DNA from: Hondaea fermentalgiana
Taxonomy: Eukaryota > Sar > Bigyra > Thraustochytrida > Thraustochytriidae
NCBI GenBank assembly: GCA_014084085.1
Contig: NPFB01000001.1
Coordinates: forward strand, 555,549 to 619,548
DNA length: 64,000 nt
Direction of reading: 5' to 3'
Shown here: piece by piece, positions 44,399 to 54,297 of the stretch
Layout: every line of letters starts with the position of its first letter
Position numbering within the stretch: position 1 is the stretch's first letter
Position numbers and translations under genes: made by a program
Notes under the pieces: generated by a model
Told to the model about the DNA's origin: nothing
The model's database searches: none
Seen by the model: the letters and a program-made list of their open reading frames with translations, nothing else

Positions 44399-47188
44399 AT
44401 GGGCGAAAGAGGCGCCCTCGACAGTGACGACGACTTTGACAACGACACCAAGCGCAAAGATGACAACGACGATGCCGAGGCCGAAGCTGCACTCCAAAAG
44501 CTACTGGGGTTTTTCGGACGACTGGACCGCGCGGCAGCGGCCGCGGCGGCGGCAGCTGCGGAGGAGGGGGAGGAGGCAAACAGCGATCTTGTGACCGGCG
44601 CCTCGAACGAATCGATCATCGCACCTGCTCAGGCAGACTTTAGCATCGCTTCCGTAGCCACGCAGGAAGCAGACGATGCGCCAGAGGTGGACGTTCCGGA
44701 AGGCAGTAAGGATCACCTAAATCTCGCCCCTTCATCTGCAGAAATTCCAAAGGACAGACCCAAGCAAGTCGAAAACGTCGGCGAATCAGCAAAAGAAGAG
44801 GAGCACAAAGACTTCGATCAAGCCATTGACAAAAGCTCCTCCATTGACACTCACAAACAGAGGAGAACCGAAGAACCCAAACAAGTCACGTCCGAAAGTC
44901 CAAGACCGGAATCTGACAAACACATCAACCAAGAAACAGCCGAGAGTCCTACGTCGCAGACGCTCGCAAATGTGTTACATGACAAAGGGGGAAGTCCCAA
45001 GCCAAAGATACTAGAAACCTCACATCGAGGGGAAACAGCTGAAAATCAAACGCAAAAGTCCAACGAAGAAAGGTCCTCAGCAAGCGAAAGTTTCAAGCAC
45101 GAAGAGGTTCTTGAAACAAAAGATGGCCCGCACGATAACGCAGTGAAGGAAAGTAGTAAAAAGGGTGCTCCACTATCTCCCAATGTGCAAAAGACGAGCG
45201 CTGCTGCGCCGAAATTCAAGCCCACGATGCTGGTGGAAACGTTGGATGAAAGTGATTTAGAGGATGGACGCAATTCAGATGATGAGGGCAACTTAGAAGA
45301 CGACAACGACAACGTTCTCTCCGATGGCGAGCATCAAGCTAAGGCTGTTTCGGCGGTTGTCTCCCCAGTCGTCTCTGGTACAACCATCAACCCTCTGTAT
45401 AGTAACAGAGAAGCAAACGTCTCATCGAACAAGCTCGCAGCAGGTCTAGTGCCCGTGGACACACCGCATTCAAAACAAAAGCCTCCGTCTCTTTTATCTC
45501 AGCGATCTTTGTCCTCGAATATGTCGTCTTCATCGGCTCAGTCTGGCTCTCAGGGGTCGCTCTTTAAGCAAGAATTAGAAAAAGCAAATTGCGCGACAAC
45601 ACAGAACTCGATGCAGTCAAATCCTTTTCCTCAGACGCCACCTTTGATCCAGGCAGATGCTCCAGTGACAAAGCAAGAGCCAATGACTCCTCAAGCGAGT
45701 AATATTCGAGGGCCGAACGAAGTGAGTACTCCTTCTGCGCAGGCACAAGGCTTTGCTACGCCAACTTCGAAGCTACATATGAGCACGAAAAGCTCAGAGC
45801 CAGAGTCTCCGCTGCTCTCTGTGTCGCAACGAACATATCGTAGTGCTGGCGAGAACTTGTGGGAAAATGTTGATCATGATGACCGCATATCTACCTTTTC
45901 TTTTCGACACGTTGTGGCTGCGCGGAAGCCTGCGAAGAGGGACGAGACGCCCTACCCCGAATGGCTCGAGACTGTGGAGCTCTTGGCTCACAAGCTGCCA
46001 AACAAAGGCCCTCTTCGTCGCACAGCGCTTACCATATCAGCAGTCACATATGCGTCGCTAAGTACGTCGACGTTAGCGTCTTTTGCGAATGCGCCAAAGG
46101 ATATCATTAGTGCTAAGGCCCCTGTTGGCGTCATGCCTGCGGTGCACCGGGAGTTGACGCGTTTCTTTCTCAACTTTACATCCGAAGAGCGACATCGCGT
46201 GCGCGAGCTATGTCTCGTCCCAGGAATGACCTTTGCCGTTGCTCGAGCCTTGGTGAAAACGTATGGCGTGGAGGTGATGAACTCCACGGAAACGCCAGCA
46301 AGTCTTTCGGCAATGCTTGAGATTTCTTCACTGCAGCGAATGGGTATGTTGGCGGCGCTTATGGATGGCAGACTTTGCCGTCGTTCGCAGCATCAGCAGC
46401 ACCAGCAGCGTCAGCAAGTGAAAGAAGAGAAGGAGAACAGCACTCAACGGCTCAAAGTTTCAAATATGAGTCCAAGCCAAACAGCAGATTGTCCTCGTCA
46501 GCCAGAGGAAAGAAACAATCATCCCAAGGCCTTTCCCATGCCGACGTCGCAGCGTGAAGGCGCTTCCTCGCATCTCTCACATCCAGAGAGCAAAGAATTT
46601 GACGTATTGCATGTGGAGGTTCCTGACATTTGGCAAGGCATGTACGAACGAGTTCTTGTTACTGTGGGCAATAATTTAGTCTCGCTTACTGAGGTGCTTT
46701 CGCAGGTGCCGGAATTTTTCGCTCTGGAGACGTCAGGTCCGCTGCGTGTGCAGCGCAAAGTAGGCGTAATTGAAGAACGCAACGTTTCGGGCCAGACCGT
46801 GGAAATGCGGCGCATGATTGGCATCCGGAAAAGTGCGCAGCCTCAGCAACACATCGTTGTAGATATTCTCGTGGTCCACGAAAGGTTGGCTGTCAAAGAT
46901 GCTGTTGGCGACCAAGCGGTGCAAAGTCAAGGTCAACCGACAAATGGTCTACTTACTGATTTGATGAAACTGTATTTTAGGTCGCATGCCAAGCAAGCAA
47001 GCGCCGACTCTCGCAGCGCTGCCGCGCAGGCGTTACGTGCTTTGCAAGACCAGCTGCAAGTGCGCTTTCCCGACGCGTTGGGAACGCTACGACAATTTTT
47101 AGCGCTCGAGGGCCAGGCAGAATCCACATCGTCGGCGTCGTCTCCTCTGGGCAAATCAGTTCTCGGCAAAAGACAAAGACTTTTGTGA
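44399..47188 (+). CDS. Orphan 929-aa protein with disordered N-terminus and HhH-like segment
   Basis: The open frame reaches 44237 only through a TTG; the first in-frame ATG (MGERGALDSDDDFDND) is at 44399. Residues 1-500 are disordered, rich in Ser, Glu, Lys and Pro, with an alanine run near residue 44. A folded region begins at about 514 (PYPEWLETVELLAHKL) and includes a helix-hairpin-helix-like turn (LCLVPGMTFAVARALVKTYG, about 605-624). A His/Gln-rich tract (about 663-676) follows, then a second folded region (about 734-900) starting FDVLHVEVPDIWQGMYE. I do not recognise the protein. HhH turns often bind DNA, so a nuclear role is possible but unproven. It lies 252 bases downstream of the USP gene in the same orientation. 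Confidence 0.7.
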   Translation: MGERGALDSDDDFDNDTKRKDDNDDAEAEAALQKLLGFFGRLDRAAAAAAAAAAEEGEEANSDLVTGASNESIIAPAQADFSIASVATQEADDAPEVDVPEGSKDHLNLAPSSAEIPKDRPKQVENVGESAKEEEHKDFDQAIDKSSSIDTHKQRRTEEPKQVTSESPRPESDKHINQETAESPTSQTLANVLHDKGGSPKPKILETSHRGETAENQTQKSNEERSSASESFKHEEVLETKDGPHDNAVKESSKKGAPLSPNVQKTSAAAPKFKPTMLVETLDESDLEDGRNSDDEGNLEDDNDNVLSDGEHQAKAVSAVVSPVVSGTTINPLYSNREANVSSNKLAAGLVPVDTPHSKQKPPSLLSQRSLSSNMSSSSAQSGSQGSLFKQELEKANCATTQNSMQSNPFPQTPPLIQADAPVTKQEPMTPQASNIRGPNEVSTPSAQAQGFATPTSKLHMSTKSSEPESPLLSVSQRTYRSAGENLWENVDHDDRISTFSFRHVVAARKPAKRDETPYPEWLETVELLAHKLPNKGPLRRTALTISAVTYASLSTSTLASFANAPKDIISAKAPVGVMPAVHRELTRFFLNFTSEERHRVRELCLVPGMTFAVARALVKTYGVEVMNSTETPASLSAMLEISSLQRMGMLAALMDGRLCRRSQHQQHQQRQQVKEEKENSTQRLKVSNMSPSQTADCPRQPEERNNHPKAFPMPTSQREGASSHLSHPESKEFDVLHVEVPDIWQGMYERVLVTVGNNLVSLTEVLSQVPEFFALETSGPLRVQRKVGVIEERNVSGQTVEMRRMIGIRKSAQPQQHIVVDILVVHERLAVKDAVGDQAVQSQGQPTNGLLTDLMKLYFRSHAKQASADSRSAAAQALRALQDQLQVRFPDALGTLRQFLALEGQAESTSSASSPLGKSVLGKRQRLL

Positions 47189-47404
47189 ATCACGGACACA
47201 TTCTTGCCCAAGCAGTCGAGAGTGCCCGAGCGATCTGGCCATGTGCATAGATAATAACAACACACACACACACAACTTGATTACGTCTTTGCCCGCTACC
47301 CACCAAATAAGGGAAAAAGAATGTCGAGCAAACTTTGGCTGTCTGTCTTGGTGACTCTAATTTTTTTTTTGTTCGGAAAGTCTTTGGCCTACGTCAAGAT
47401 CAGG

Positions 47405-47482
47405 TCAAGATCAAGATCAAGATCAAGATCAAGATCAAGATCAAGATCAAGATCAAGATCAAGATCAAGATCAAGATCAAGA
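47405..47482. repeat. (TCAAGA)13 hexamer array
   Basis: Thirteen near-perfect TCAAGA units form a 78-base array between the convergent 3' ends of the orphan gene (47188) and the IleRS gene (47515). In one plus-strand frame the array reads as Arg-Ser repeats. Confidence 0.95.
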
Positions 47483-47514
47483 TCGATCATTGAAAATATC
47501 GGCTGCTTATCGAT

Positions 47515-50500
47515 TTAGGGGACCTGGTCGACGGAGAGAAAGTAATGAGTTCCGGCCTCAAGCTTGTAGAGCTTGCCATCGAGCGTGAGCTCGAGCGAGG
47601 AGCTGGCCTCCTTCTTGAGCCATTCGTAGTCCATTGAGGCAATGCAGCTTGTGAGAGATTGGGCCACAGCCGCATCAACGCCAAGGGACTTGGCGAGCGC
47701 GTCAGGCTTGGCTACAATGGGGCACGGGTTGCAGAGAATGACGGTAAACTGCGTGTCGTTGACCTCGTCCGTGTTGGTAGCCAACACAGGGGCGTAGCTG
47801 GGGCAGACGGACACCGGGTGCAAGCGCTGGCGAATGACCGAAGTGACGTACTCGCTCTCAGCCTGAATGGATTCATGCACGATTTGCACAGCGTCGGCGT
47901 CGCCCTCGACACCGTAGTAGACGTCAAGGACGTCCTCGAGCTTGACGCCAGCAGCCTTGCGGAGCTTCTGCACACGGCTAGTGACTTCGCGAGCAACCTG
48001 GCCGTACAGCAGAGACTTGTCAAAGAAGGTGTCGAGGACCACAACAACGTTGGAGGGAGTGACCTTGGCCTTGTACTTGGACTCGTCCGCGACAACAACG
48101 CGGTTGAGAAAGACCTGGTCGGTGGTGAGCTCGACATCCTCGACAGTCATTTTGCCGGACTCCTGAAAGGCAGCGAGCTCTTCGTGCGAGAGCTTCTGGA
48201 CAGCCTTGTTGATAGGGCCAAACTTCTTGCCGAGGATCACACCAAGGACGGCTCCGTTAGCCTTGGCACTGAGCTTGCAGAACTGCTGCTCGTCGGTCGT
48301 CACGGAAACCTTGCGGACGTTGAGCTCGATCTCAATGTACTCCTTGAGCGTGAGAATATCGTCGAGCGTCTCCTGGTCCTTGTTGGCGATGATAAGTTCG
48401 CGCAGCGGGCGCTTGAGAGGAAGCTCGTTGCCGCGCGCAAGACGACCTGCCGTGATGATCTCGCGAAGGTGACGCATGCGCATGACCATTTTCTCGTCAA
48501 TGAGCGATTCATCAACCTCGGGAATGCTGAGGTAATGCACGCTTGCCTTGCGTTCGTCATCGGGGCGAGCCAGACGGCGGTAGAGGAACTCCGCGAAAAA
48601 GGGAGTGAAGGGGGCCATGAGCTTGGAAAGCGAGAGCAGGACCGTGTAGAGGCAGTACAAGCCAATCTTGGTGTCGTCCTCGTTAGAGTCGGCCATGCCG
48701 CCCTTGAGACGCGAGCGGTTGAGGCGCACGTACATGTTGGTGAGGTTGTCGATAAAGTCGACCAGGCGGGGCACCACCGTGTAGAGGCGGTAGGCCTCCA
48801 TTTCCTGGCGCACAAACTTGATGAGGCCGTTGAGCGAAGCCTGGATCCAGCGGTCCATAATGTTTTGAGATCCACGCGCGGTTTCAAAGGCGATGCTGCG
48901 GTCAAAGGTCCAGCCGCTGTTATCGCGCTCAGCACGAGCCACATTCTGCGTCAAAAACCGGTAGGCATTGTACCACGGGTTGAAGATCTCCTTGACGTTC
49001 TGGAGGACGCCTTCCTCGGAGAAGCGGAGAGGCTCGGCACGCACGACCGGCGAGTTGATGAGGTAGAGGCGCAAAGCGTCGGCGCCATACGACTCGACCA
49101 CGTTCATGGGATCCGGGTAGTTCTTGAGGCGCTTGCTCATCTTCTTGCCATCCTCGGCAAGGACGAGACCGTTGACGATGAGGTTCTTCATGGCTGGGCG
49201 GCTAAAGAGTGCCGTGGACAGCACCATGAGCGTGTAGAACCAACCGCGAGTTTGGTCAAGACCCTCGGCGATGAAATCGGCAGGGAAACCCTTTTCGAAA
49301 CGCTCCTTGTTCTCAAACGGGTAGTGCAGCTGGGCGTAAGGCATGGAACCGGACTCGAACCAGCAGTCGAAAACCTCGGGAATGCGGCGCAAGACACCCT
49401 TGCCCTGTTTGCTGGGAATAGTGATGTCATCGATGCTTTCACGATGCAAATCAGTGACCTCGCGTCCAGAAAGCTCCTGGAGCTCCTCAATGGAGCCAAT
49501 CACAACGATCTCCTCCTCATCGTCGCTCATCCAGATGGGCAACGGCGTACCCCAGTACCGATTGCGCGAGATGTTCCAGTCACGCGCCTGGACAAGCCAG
49601 TTGTGGAAGCGCTTTTCCTTGACGGTAGCAGGGACCCAGTAGGTTTCGAGGTTGTTCTGCAGGAGGTTCTCCTTGATCGGGTCGAGGCGAACGAACCAGC
49701 TGGGCACGGCGCGATAGATGAGAGGGGTGTCGGAGCGCCAGCAGAAGGGGTACGAGTGCATAATGGAGTTCTTGTTGACCAGACGACCAGCAGCCTTGAC
49801 AGCGGCGCAAATGTCGTTGTCGGCCTCCTTTACGTAGCGACCCACGAAGTCGGTGATCTCCTTGGTGAAACGGCCGTCAGCATCAACGGGGCAGGGAAGG
49901 TCGCCGCCGGCGACAATAACGCCCTGCTCCATGCAAACGCGGTAATCGTCCTCACCAAAACCAGGGGCGTTGTGCACAATACCCGTACCGCTATCGTCCG
50001 TGACGTAGCCGTCGACGAGAACGCGGAAGGCCTTTTCCCAGTCGGCAAAGTAGGGAAAGAGAGGTTCGTACTCCTTGCCCTCGAGATCCTTGCCAAGGAA
50101 CTCCTTGACGATCTCCCACTCGCCGCCCTTGTACTTGGCCTTTTGCTTGAGCATCTTGGGGTAGAGCTGGGACAGGCGGTCCTTGGCAAGAATGTACTGC
50201 TTGCCGGTAGCCAGGTCCTTGATCTGCACGTAGGTGAATTCAGGGTTGACACAGAGCGCCATGTTGCTGGGCAGAGTCCAAGGGGTGGTGGTCCAGGCAA
50301 CAAAGGCGACCTCAGGATCCTCCTTGAGCGGGAAGGCGACAACGACGGCCGGGTCAGAGACGTCCTTGTAGTTGGAGGTGGCCTCAAAGTTGCTCAGAGG
50401 GGTGGTGCAGCCCGTAGAGTAGGGCATGACGCGGAAGCCCTTGTAGACGAGGTCCTTTTCGAAGATGGTCTTGAAGACCCACCACACGGACTCCATGTAC

Positions 50501-51018
50501 CAGGGCTCCATGGTTTTGTAGTCATTCTGGAAATCGATCCAGCGACCCATACGCTTCACAATGCGTTCCCACTCGCTGCAGTACCGCGTGACGATGCTAC
50601 GGCACTCGGCATTGTACTTGGCGATGCCCATCTTGGCAACATCGTCACTTCCGGTGATGCCGAGCTTTTTGTCGATCTCGTATTCGACGGGAAGACCGTG
50701 GCAATCCCAGCCGAACCTGCGCGAGACGTGGTAGCCCGTCAGGCTCGCGTACCGGGTCACGATATCCTTGATCGTGCCTGCCAGAATGTGACCGTAGTGG
50801 GGCATGCCGGTGGCAAAGGGCGGGCCATCGTAAAAGGTGTACTCCGGGCGTCCCTCCTCAATCGCCATTTGCATGCTCTTTTGAAAGGCGTCGGACTCCT
50901 CCCAGAACTCCAAGACTTCCCGCTCCATCGTCGGGAACGAGAATCTGTCCGAGACATGCTCGAACGAGGCGCTGCCGCTCTCGCCGGCGCCCTCTTCGTC
51001 CTTGGTCGTCGTCGCCAT
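47515..51018 (-). CDS. IARS1: Isoleucyl-tRNA synthetase, cytosolic
   Basis: This 1167-aa class I synthetase charges tRNA-Ile. The N-terminal catalytic signature is FYDGPPFATGMPHYGHILAG, with the HxGH motif HYGH at about residues 73-76. The KMSKS-like motif GKKMSKRLKNYPDP is at about 624-637. Between them lies the CP1 editing domain (TTPWTLPSNMALCVNPEF; SGTGIVHNAPGFGEDDY). WNISRNRYWGTPLPIW and GWFYTLMVLSTALF mark the remaining Rossmann fold. The anticodon-binding domain and a eukaryote-type C-terminal extension complete the expected length. It has no targeting peptide (MATTTKDEEGAGES), so it is the cytosolic enzyme. A 1378-codon antisense open frame runs across it; I treat it as a by-product of codon bias. 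Confidence 0.95.
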   Translation of the reverse strand: MATTTKDEEGAGESGSASFEHVSDRFSFPTMEREVLEFWEESDAFQKSMQMAIEEGRPEYTFYDGPPFATGMPHYGHILAGTIKDIVTRYASLTGYHVSRRFGWDCHGLPVEYEIDKKLGITGSDDVAKMGIAKYNAECRSIVTRYCSEWERIVKRMGRWIDFQNDYKTMEPWYMESVWWVFKTIFEKDLVYKGFRVMPYSTGCTTPLSNFEATSNYKDVSDPAVVVAFPLKEDPEVAFVAWTTTPWTLPSNMALCVNPEFTYVQIKDLATGKQYILAKDRLSQLYPKMLKQKAKYKGGEWEIVKEFLGKDLEGKEYEPLFPYFADWEKAFRVLVDGYVTDDSGTGIVHNAPGFGEDDYRVCMEQGVIVAGGDLPCPVDADGRFTKEITDFVGRYVKEADNDICAAVKAAGRLVNKNSIMHSYPFCWRSDTPLIYRAVPSWFVRLDPIKENLLQNNLETYWVPATVKEKRFHNWLVQARDWNISRNRYWGTPLPIWMSDDEEEIVVIGSIEELQELSGREVTDLHRESIDDITIPSKQGKGVLRRIPEVFDCWFESGSMPYAQLHYPFENKERFEKGFPADFIAEGLDQTRGWFYTLMVLSTALFSRPAMKNLIVNGLVLAEDGKKMSKRLKNYPDPMNVVESYGADALRLYLINSPVVRAEPLRFSEEGVLQNVKEIFNPWYNAYRFLTQNVARAERDNSGWTFDRSIAFETARGSQNIMDRWIQASLNGLIKFVRQEMEAYRLYTVVPRLVDFIDNLTNMYVRLNRSRLKGGMADSNEDDTKIGLYCLYTVLLSLSKLMAPFTPFFAEFLYRRLARPDDERKASVHYLSIPEVDESLIDEKMVMRMRHLREIITAGRLARGNELPLKRPLRELIIANKDQETLDDILTLKEYIEIELNVRKVSVTTDEQQFCKLSAKANGAVLGVILGKKFGPINKAVQKLSHEELAAFQESGKMTVEDVELTTDQVFLNRVVVADESKYKAKVTPSNVVVVLDTFFDKSLLYGQVAREVTSRVQKLRKAAGVKLEDVLDVYYGVEGDADAVQIVHESIQAESEYVTSVIRQRLHPVSVCPSYAPVLATNTDEVNDTQFTVILCNPCPIVAKPDALAKSLGVDAAVAQSLTSCIASMDYEWLKKEASSSLELTLDGKLYKLEAGTHYFLSVDQVP

Positions 51019-51889
51019 CTTCTCGCCAGCTCAGCTAGCTCGCTCGCTCTCCTTTCCCTTTTCTCCGCGACCTCCTCGTCCTCGACGGCGCGCGGGTCCT
51101 CGGTCGCTGCGCGCTGCGCTCGCGCGTCCCGCTGCGCTCCGCCGCGAGGCCGCGCCACTCGCTCGCACGCCCGCCCGCTCGCTCGCACGCACGCGGCGCG
51201 CTCGCCAATAATCTTCTGGTCGCGGCTGCTCGCGTTGTCTCTCGTCGTCCCTCGTTGTCTCGTCTCCGCCCCTGCTTTCGCTTCTAGTCTACAGTATACT
51301 TTATTTCGACGCTTTTTTCCCACTGTTCTCACTATACTATACTCTGTTTTTTGTTCAACTTGTGCAGTGCTCCCGCTGTTCTTACGCGAGCCTGCGTGCC
51401 GTGCAGTGCTTGGACCTCGCCGCCCTCGCCCGCCGCCGCTCGTTGCGAGAATCCGCAGCGGCGCCTGGCTGGCCGCTCCTCGGTCGTGTCGTCCATTTGT
51501 TTGTTCGTTTGTTTGGTTGTACAACCAGGAGCAGACTATCTGCTCGCCGCGGGAGGGGTTTCCTGCATGCAGCAGCAGCAGCGTGCACAAGTCGGCCACC
51601 TCAGCCGCACGTTCGCGCGCCTTTCCGCAGCCTGCGAGCAACCCGAGGGTTCAGGTGCTCGAAAAGACCCTGATTTACTTGGTAAATTTAAGGGCGTGGG
51701 AATGGGGGCCTCCGCGGTGGTTAGAGAGCCTGGGCGAGCAAGCAGCAGCTCGAGAGCGACAGCGAGCACGAGCAGCAGAACTGCTTGCTAGCTAGCTGGT
51801 TGGGGCGAGCGAGAGAGGGAGGGGAAGAAGGACGAGGCGCAGCGGCGAAGACGAAAGGACTGCCGTCTGAGACCCCCGTGTGAGGAACG
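51019..51889. promoter_or_regulatory. Divergent intergenic region, IleRS / LRR protein
   Basis: About 870 bases lie between the two start codons. The part next to IleRS is pyrimidine-rich (CTCGCTCGCTCTCC), as in a highly expressed housekeeping promoter. An AT-richer island (about 51285-51360) has ACAGTATACTTTATT and ACTATACTATACTC, the only TATA-like words here. No gene motif is visible in the Ala/Arg-rich frames. Confidence 0.5.
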
Positions 51890-52972
51890 ATGTTTGTCAA
51901 GCGGGTACGTGTGTGTGTCTGTCTCTTCGACGAGGGCGAGGGGCGAAGGGAGAGGAATGTTTGACATGTGAAAGAAGGCTAACGGCGGCCAAAAAATGCG
52001 ATGATTGAGCAGGACACGCGCAAAATCAAGGAGATCCTGCAGGATGAGGAAGACGAAAGGCGAGATGTGTTTCTGGCTCGACGGTCTGCGGTACGTGCAA
52101 GTTCGCAAGATTTGTGAAACAATACAAGTAGGCCTGGAATCAAAGTCTCACGACGGATCGCATTGTACTGACTATTGACTGTTTTTATCATCGCGTTTGA
52201 CGCTCAATGCACACAGGAGTTTCCCATGGGCAGCATTCGATCTGTGCTGTGCCGAGCGCAGAGCGTCGATGCCATGGCAAATCTGGTGAACCTCTCGCTG
52301 TACGGAAACAATCTCGTCTCGCTGGGGGGAATCGAGGCTCTCAAGAGATGCGAGTCGCTACGATCCATCGACATTGGCAACAACAAACTAACGAGCCTGA
52401 GCGAAGGTTTTGCGGAGCTCACGAGCCTCGAGGAGCTTGTTGCTGATGACAATGCCTTTGTCGAGGTCCCAAGCGAGCTTGCTTCGCTGCGCAATCTCGA
52501 GGTTCTGCGTCTGTCTGGAAACCGTATCGAACGATTTGCAGAGGCGTGCGAAGCGCATGGGTGCTGGCCTAAGCTCCGCGAGTTGTCGCTTGATAACAAT
52601 GAGTTGACTGCGCTTCCCTCGATGATCGGAACACTCGGCGCCCTCGAGACGCTGGTGTTGCGTGGAAACAAACTACAAAGCTTGCCGGAGGAGCTTGCTT
52701 CACTTCAATCGCTGACTTCCCTGAGTCTGAGCTCTAATCAGCTCAAGACGTTTCTTCCCGGACCACTTGTGCCGCAGCTCAAGGCGCTCGAAGTGCTCTT
52801 GCTTAATGGAAACGAATTGTCAGAAATCCCCGCAGAGCTCGCTGAGTTAGCGCCGTGCCGAGTCAATCTTGCAAACAACAGACTCGAAACGATTCCACAA
52901 GGTCTCAAGGAATCTCTTTCAGATTTGAATGTTTTTGGCCAGAAAAAGGTCAAATCTAAGACCAAAAATTGA
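51890..52972 (+). CDS. Small leucine-rich repeat protein (three exons)
   Basis: The proposed model has exons 51890-51904, 52013-52090 and 52217-52972, giving 282 aa. Both introns (108 and 126 bases) begin GTACGT and end CAG (…GAGCAG, …ACACAG). They carry CTAAC (51979) and TACTGAC (52166) branch-like sequences about 30-45 bases before the acceptors. All joints are in phase 0. The N-terminus would be MFVKR followed by DTRKIKEILQDEEDER. If the first intron is not real, translation could begin at 52001 (MIEQDTRK). Seven or eight LRRs follow, of the form LxxLxLxxNxLxxLP, for example LVNLSLYGNNLVSLG and LRELSLDNNELTALP. The C-terminus is basic (KKVKSKTKN). It is probably a cytosolic binding protein. 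The partner is unknown. Confidence 0.75.
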
Positions 52973-53205
52973 GCTGTATACACCGCGATTGATGCGCCTC
53001 GGCTTGTTGCCCCGTCACGAGATAGATAATTCTATATTTCAAAACTCAGACAGACAGAGTGGGGGGAGATAGTACCTATTGAAGGCTGGTTGCTGCTTTG
53101 CTTTCATTTTCAAGCTTTTCCCAGACCCCATTCAGACGAGACTGCACGTTGCTGCAAAAAGACGGAAAAGATAAATTACCTATATTTGACTGTGGATGAA
53201 TCTGG

Positions 53206-54297
53206 CTATGCTGATATGCTGCCAAAAAGGAAAAAACTTACAATGGCCAAAAGGAGAGAAGGCAGCCCTTGCATCGTTGCCGCAGATGGCTGTTCCGTCC
53301 CTTCACCGGCGAAGACGTTTGCGCCATTTGAAAAGGTGAGCGTTGACGACGATGCACCAGACGTGTCGAGGACAGTGGAGTTGATCCAGTTCTCAAATGA
53401 GGAAAGTCGTGTGTACACTCCTGGATAGCCCTGCACGGCACACTCGTAGCCAAAGGACACCAGGCCGATCTGAATAGGCCCAGCAGTGTCGGTGTACATA
53501 AGAGGGCCGCCCGAGTCACCTTGGCAACTGTCTTCGCCCGGCGCGGCGGCGCAGACCTGCACATCGGCATCGATGGAGAAAACGCCATTATAGTTTTGGG
53601 CGCATTTTGACGTGCCGACAATGTTGAGGTCTGCCTGACGGAGCTGCAGGTCGTCATTCGGACCACCGTACTCGAGTGCGCCGTATCCAGACACGGTGAC
53701 GTTCGCGCCGTTGCTAAGGCGAGGGAAATCGCTCGAGGCCAGCGTGACCTGAGCTGACGAAAGCTTGCTGTTGGAATCCTCGAACCAAATGAGTGCGAGA
53801 TCGTTCTGCAGAGAATTGTCGCTTGCGGTGGTAAAGTCTGGGTGCGTACGCACGCCGACGCCCTGGGTGAGGCTGTACTGATCACTATCACTCGCGGAGT
53901 TGAGATCGTTGCTGAGGAAGACGGCGCGCGCCGAGAAGCTCCCATCTGGAATACAGTGCGCCGCCGTCAAGATATACTGGTAGCCCCCTGCCGAGCCGAT
54001 GTACGAGGATCCGCACAACGTCGAGCTCGACGCCCCGCTCTCGGTCAAGACGAGCGCGGCGATCCACGGCTCGCTCACGGGGTCAATCACCTCGCCGCCC
54101 ACGATTCGCGGGGTGAGGCTGATGCTCTTGCTCGCCGCCGTCTCCTGGGCGGGCACCACCTGTGCCCCCGAGACTGTTTGGCTCGCGAGTGCCGCCAGCA
54201 CAAGCGTGGCGCGCGCGAGGCCCGCCGTTCTTGCAGCAGCGCCGCCGCCGCCGCTACGCGACCCGCGTCGGTTCCGGGCAAGAGTCATCGTCGCCAT
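53206..54297 (-). CDS. Secreted trypsin-like serine protease (S1), probably surface-anchored
   Basis: This 363-aa precursor begins with a basic stretch and a hydrophobic signal core (LARATLVLAALASQTVSGA). The mature N-terminus after zymogen cleavage is RIVGGEVI. The catalytic triad is H114 (LTAAHC), D166 (NDLAL) and S262 (GDSGGPL). Six residues before the Ser lies Asp (EDSCQGDSGG), the S1-pocket Asp of trypsin, so cleavage after Lys/Arg is expected. Disulfide cysteines are in the usual places. After the protease domain comes a Ser/Thr-rich linker and a terminal hydrophobic segment (LPSLLLAIVSFFLFG) without a basic tail, as in a GPI signal. Such proteases are used by osmotrophic protists for external digestion; this role is inference. 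The ATG is at 54297. Confidence 0.9.
   Translation of the reverse strand: MATMTLARNRRGSRSGGGGAAARTAGLARATLVLAALASQTVSGAQVVPAQETAASKSISLTPRIVGGEVIDPVSEPWIAALVLTESGASSSTLCGSSYIGSAGGYQYILTAAHCIPDGSFSARAVFLSNDLNSASDSDQYSLTQGVGVRTHPDFTTASDNSLQNDLALIWFEDSNSKLSSAQVTLASSDFPRLSNGANVTVSGYGALEYGGPNDDLQLRQADLNIVGTSKCAQNYNGVFSIDADVQVCAAAPGEDSCQGDSGGPLMYTDTAGPIQIGLVSFGYECAVQGYPGVYTRLSSFENWINSTVLDTSGASSSTLTFSNGANVFAGEGTEQPSAATMQGLPSLLLAIVSFFLFGSISA

Noticed and set aside
47659..51795. A 1378-codon open frame on the plus strand, antisense to IleRS
   Set aside because: Its peptide mirrors codon usage of the IleRS gene (Val/Leu/Asp/Glu/His-rich) with no family motif, and it runs on into low-complexity promoter sequence. 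Strong GC bias at third positions removes stop codons on the opposite strand.
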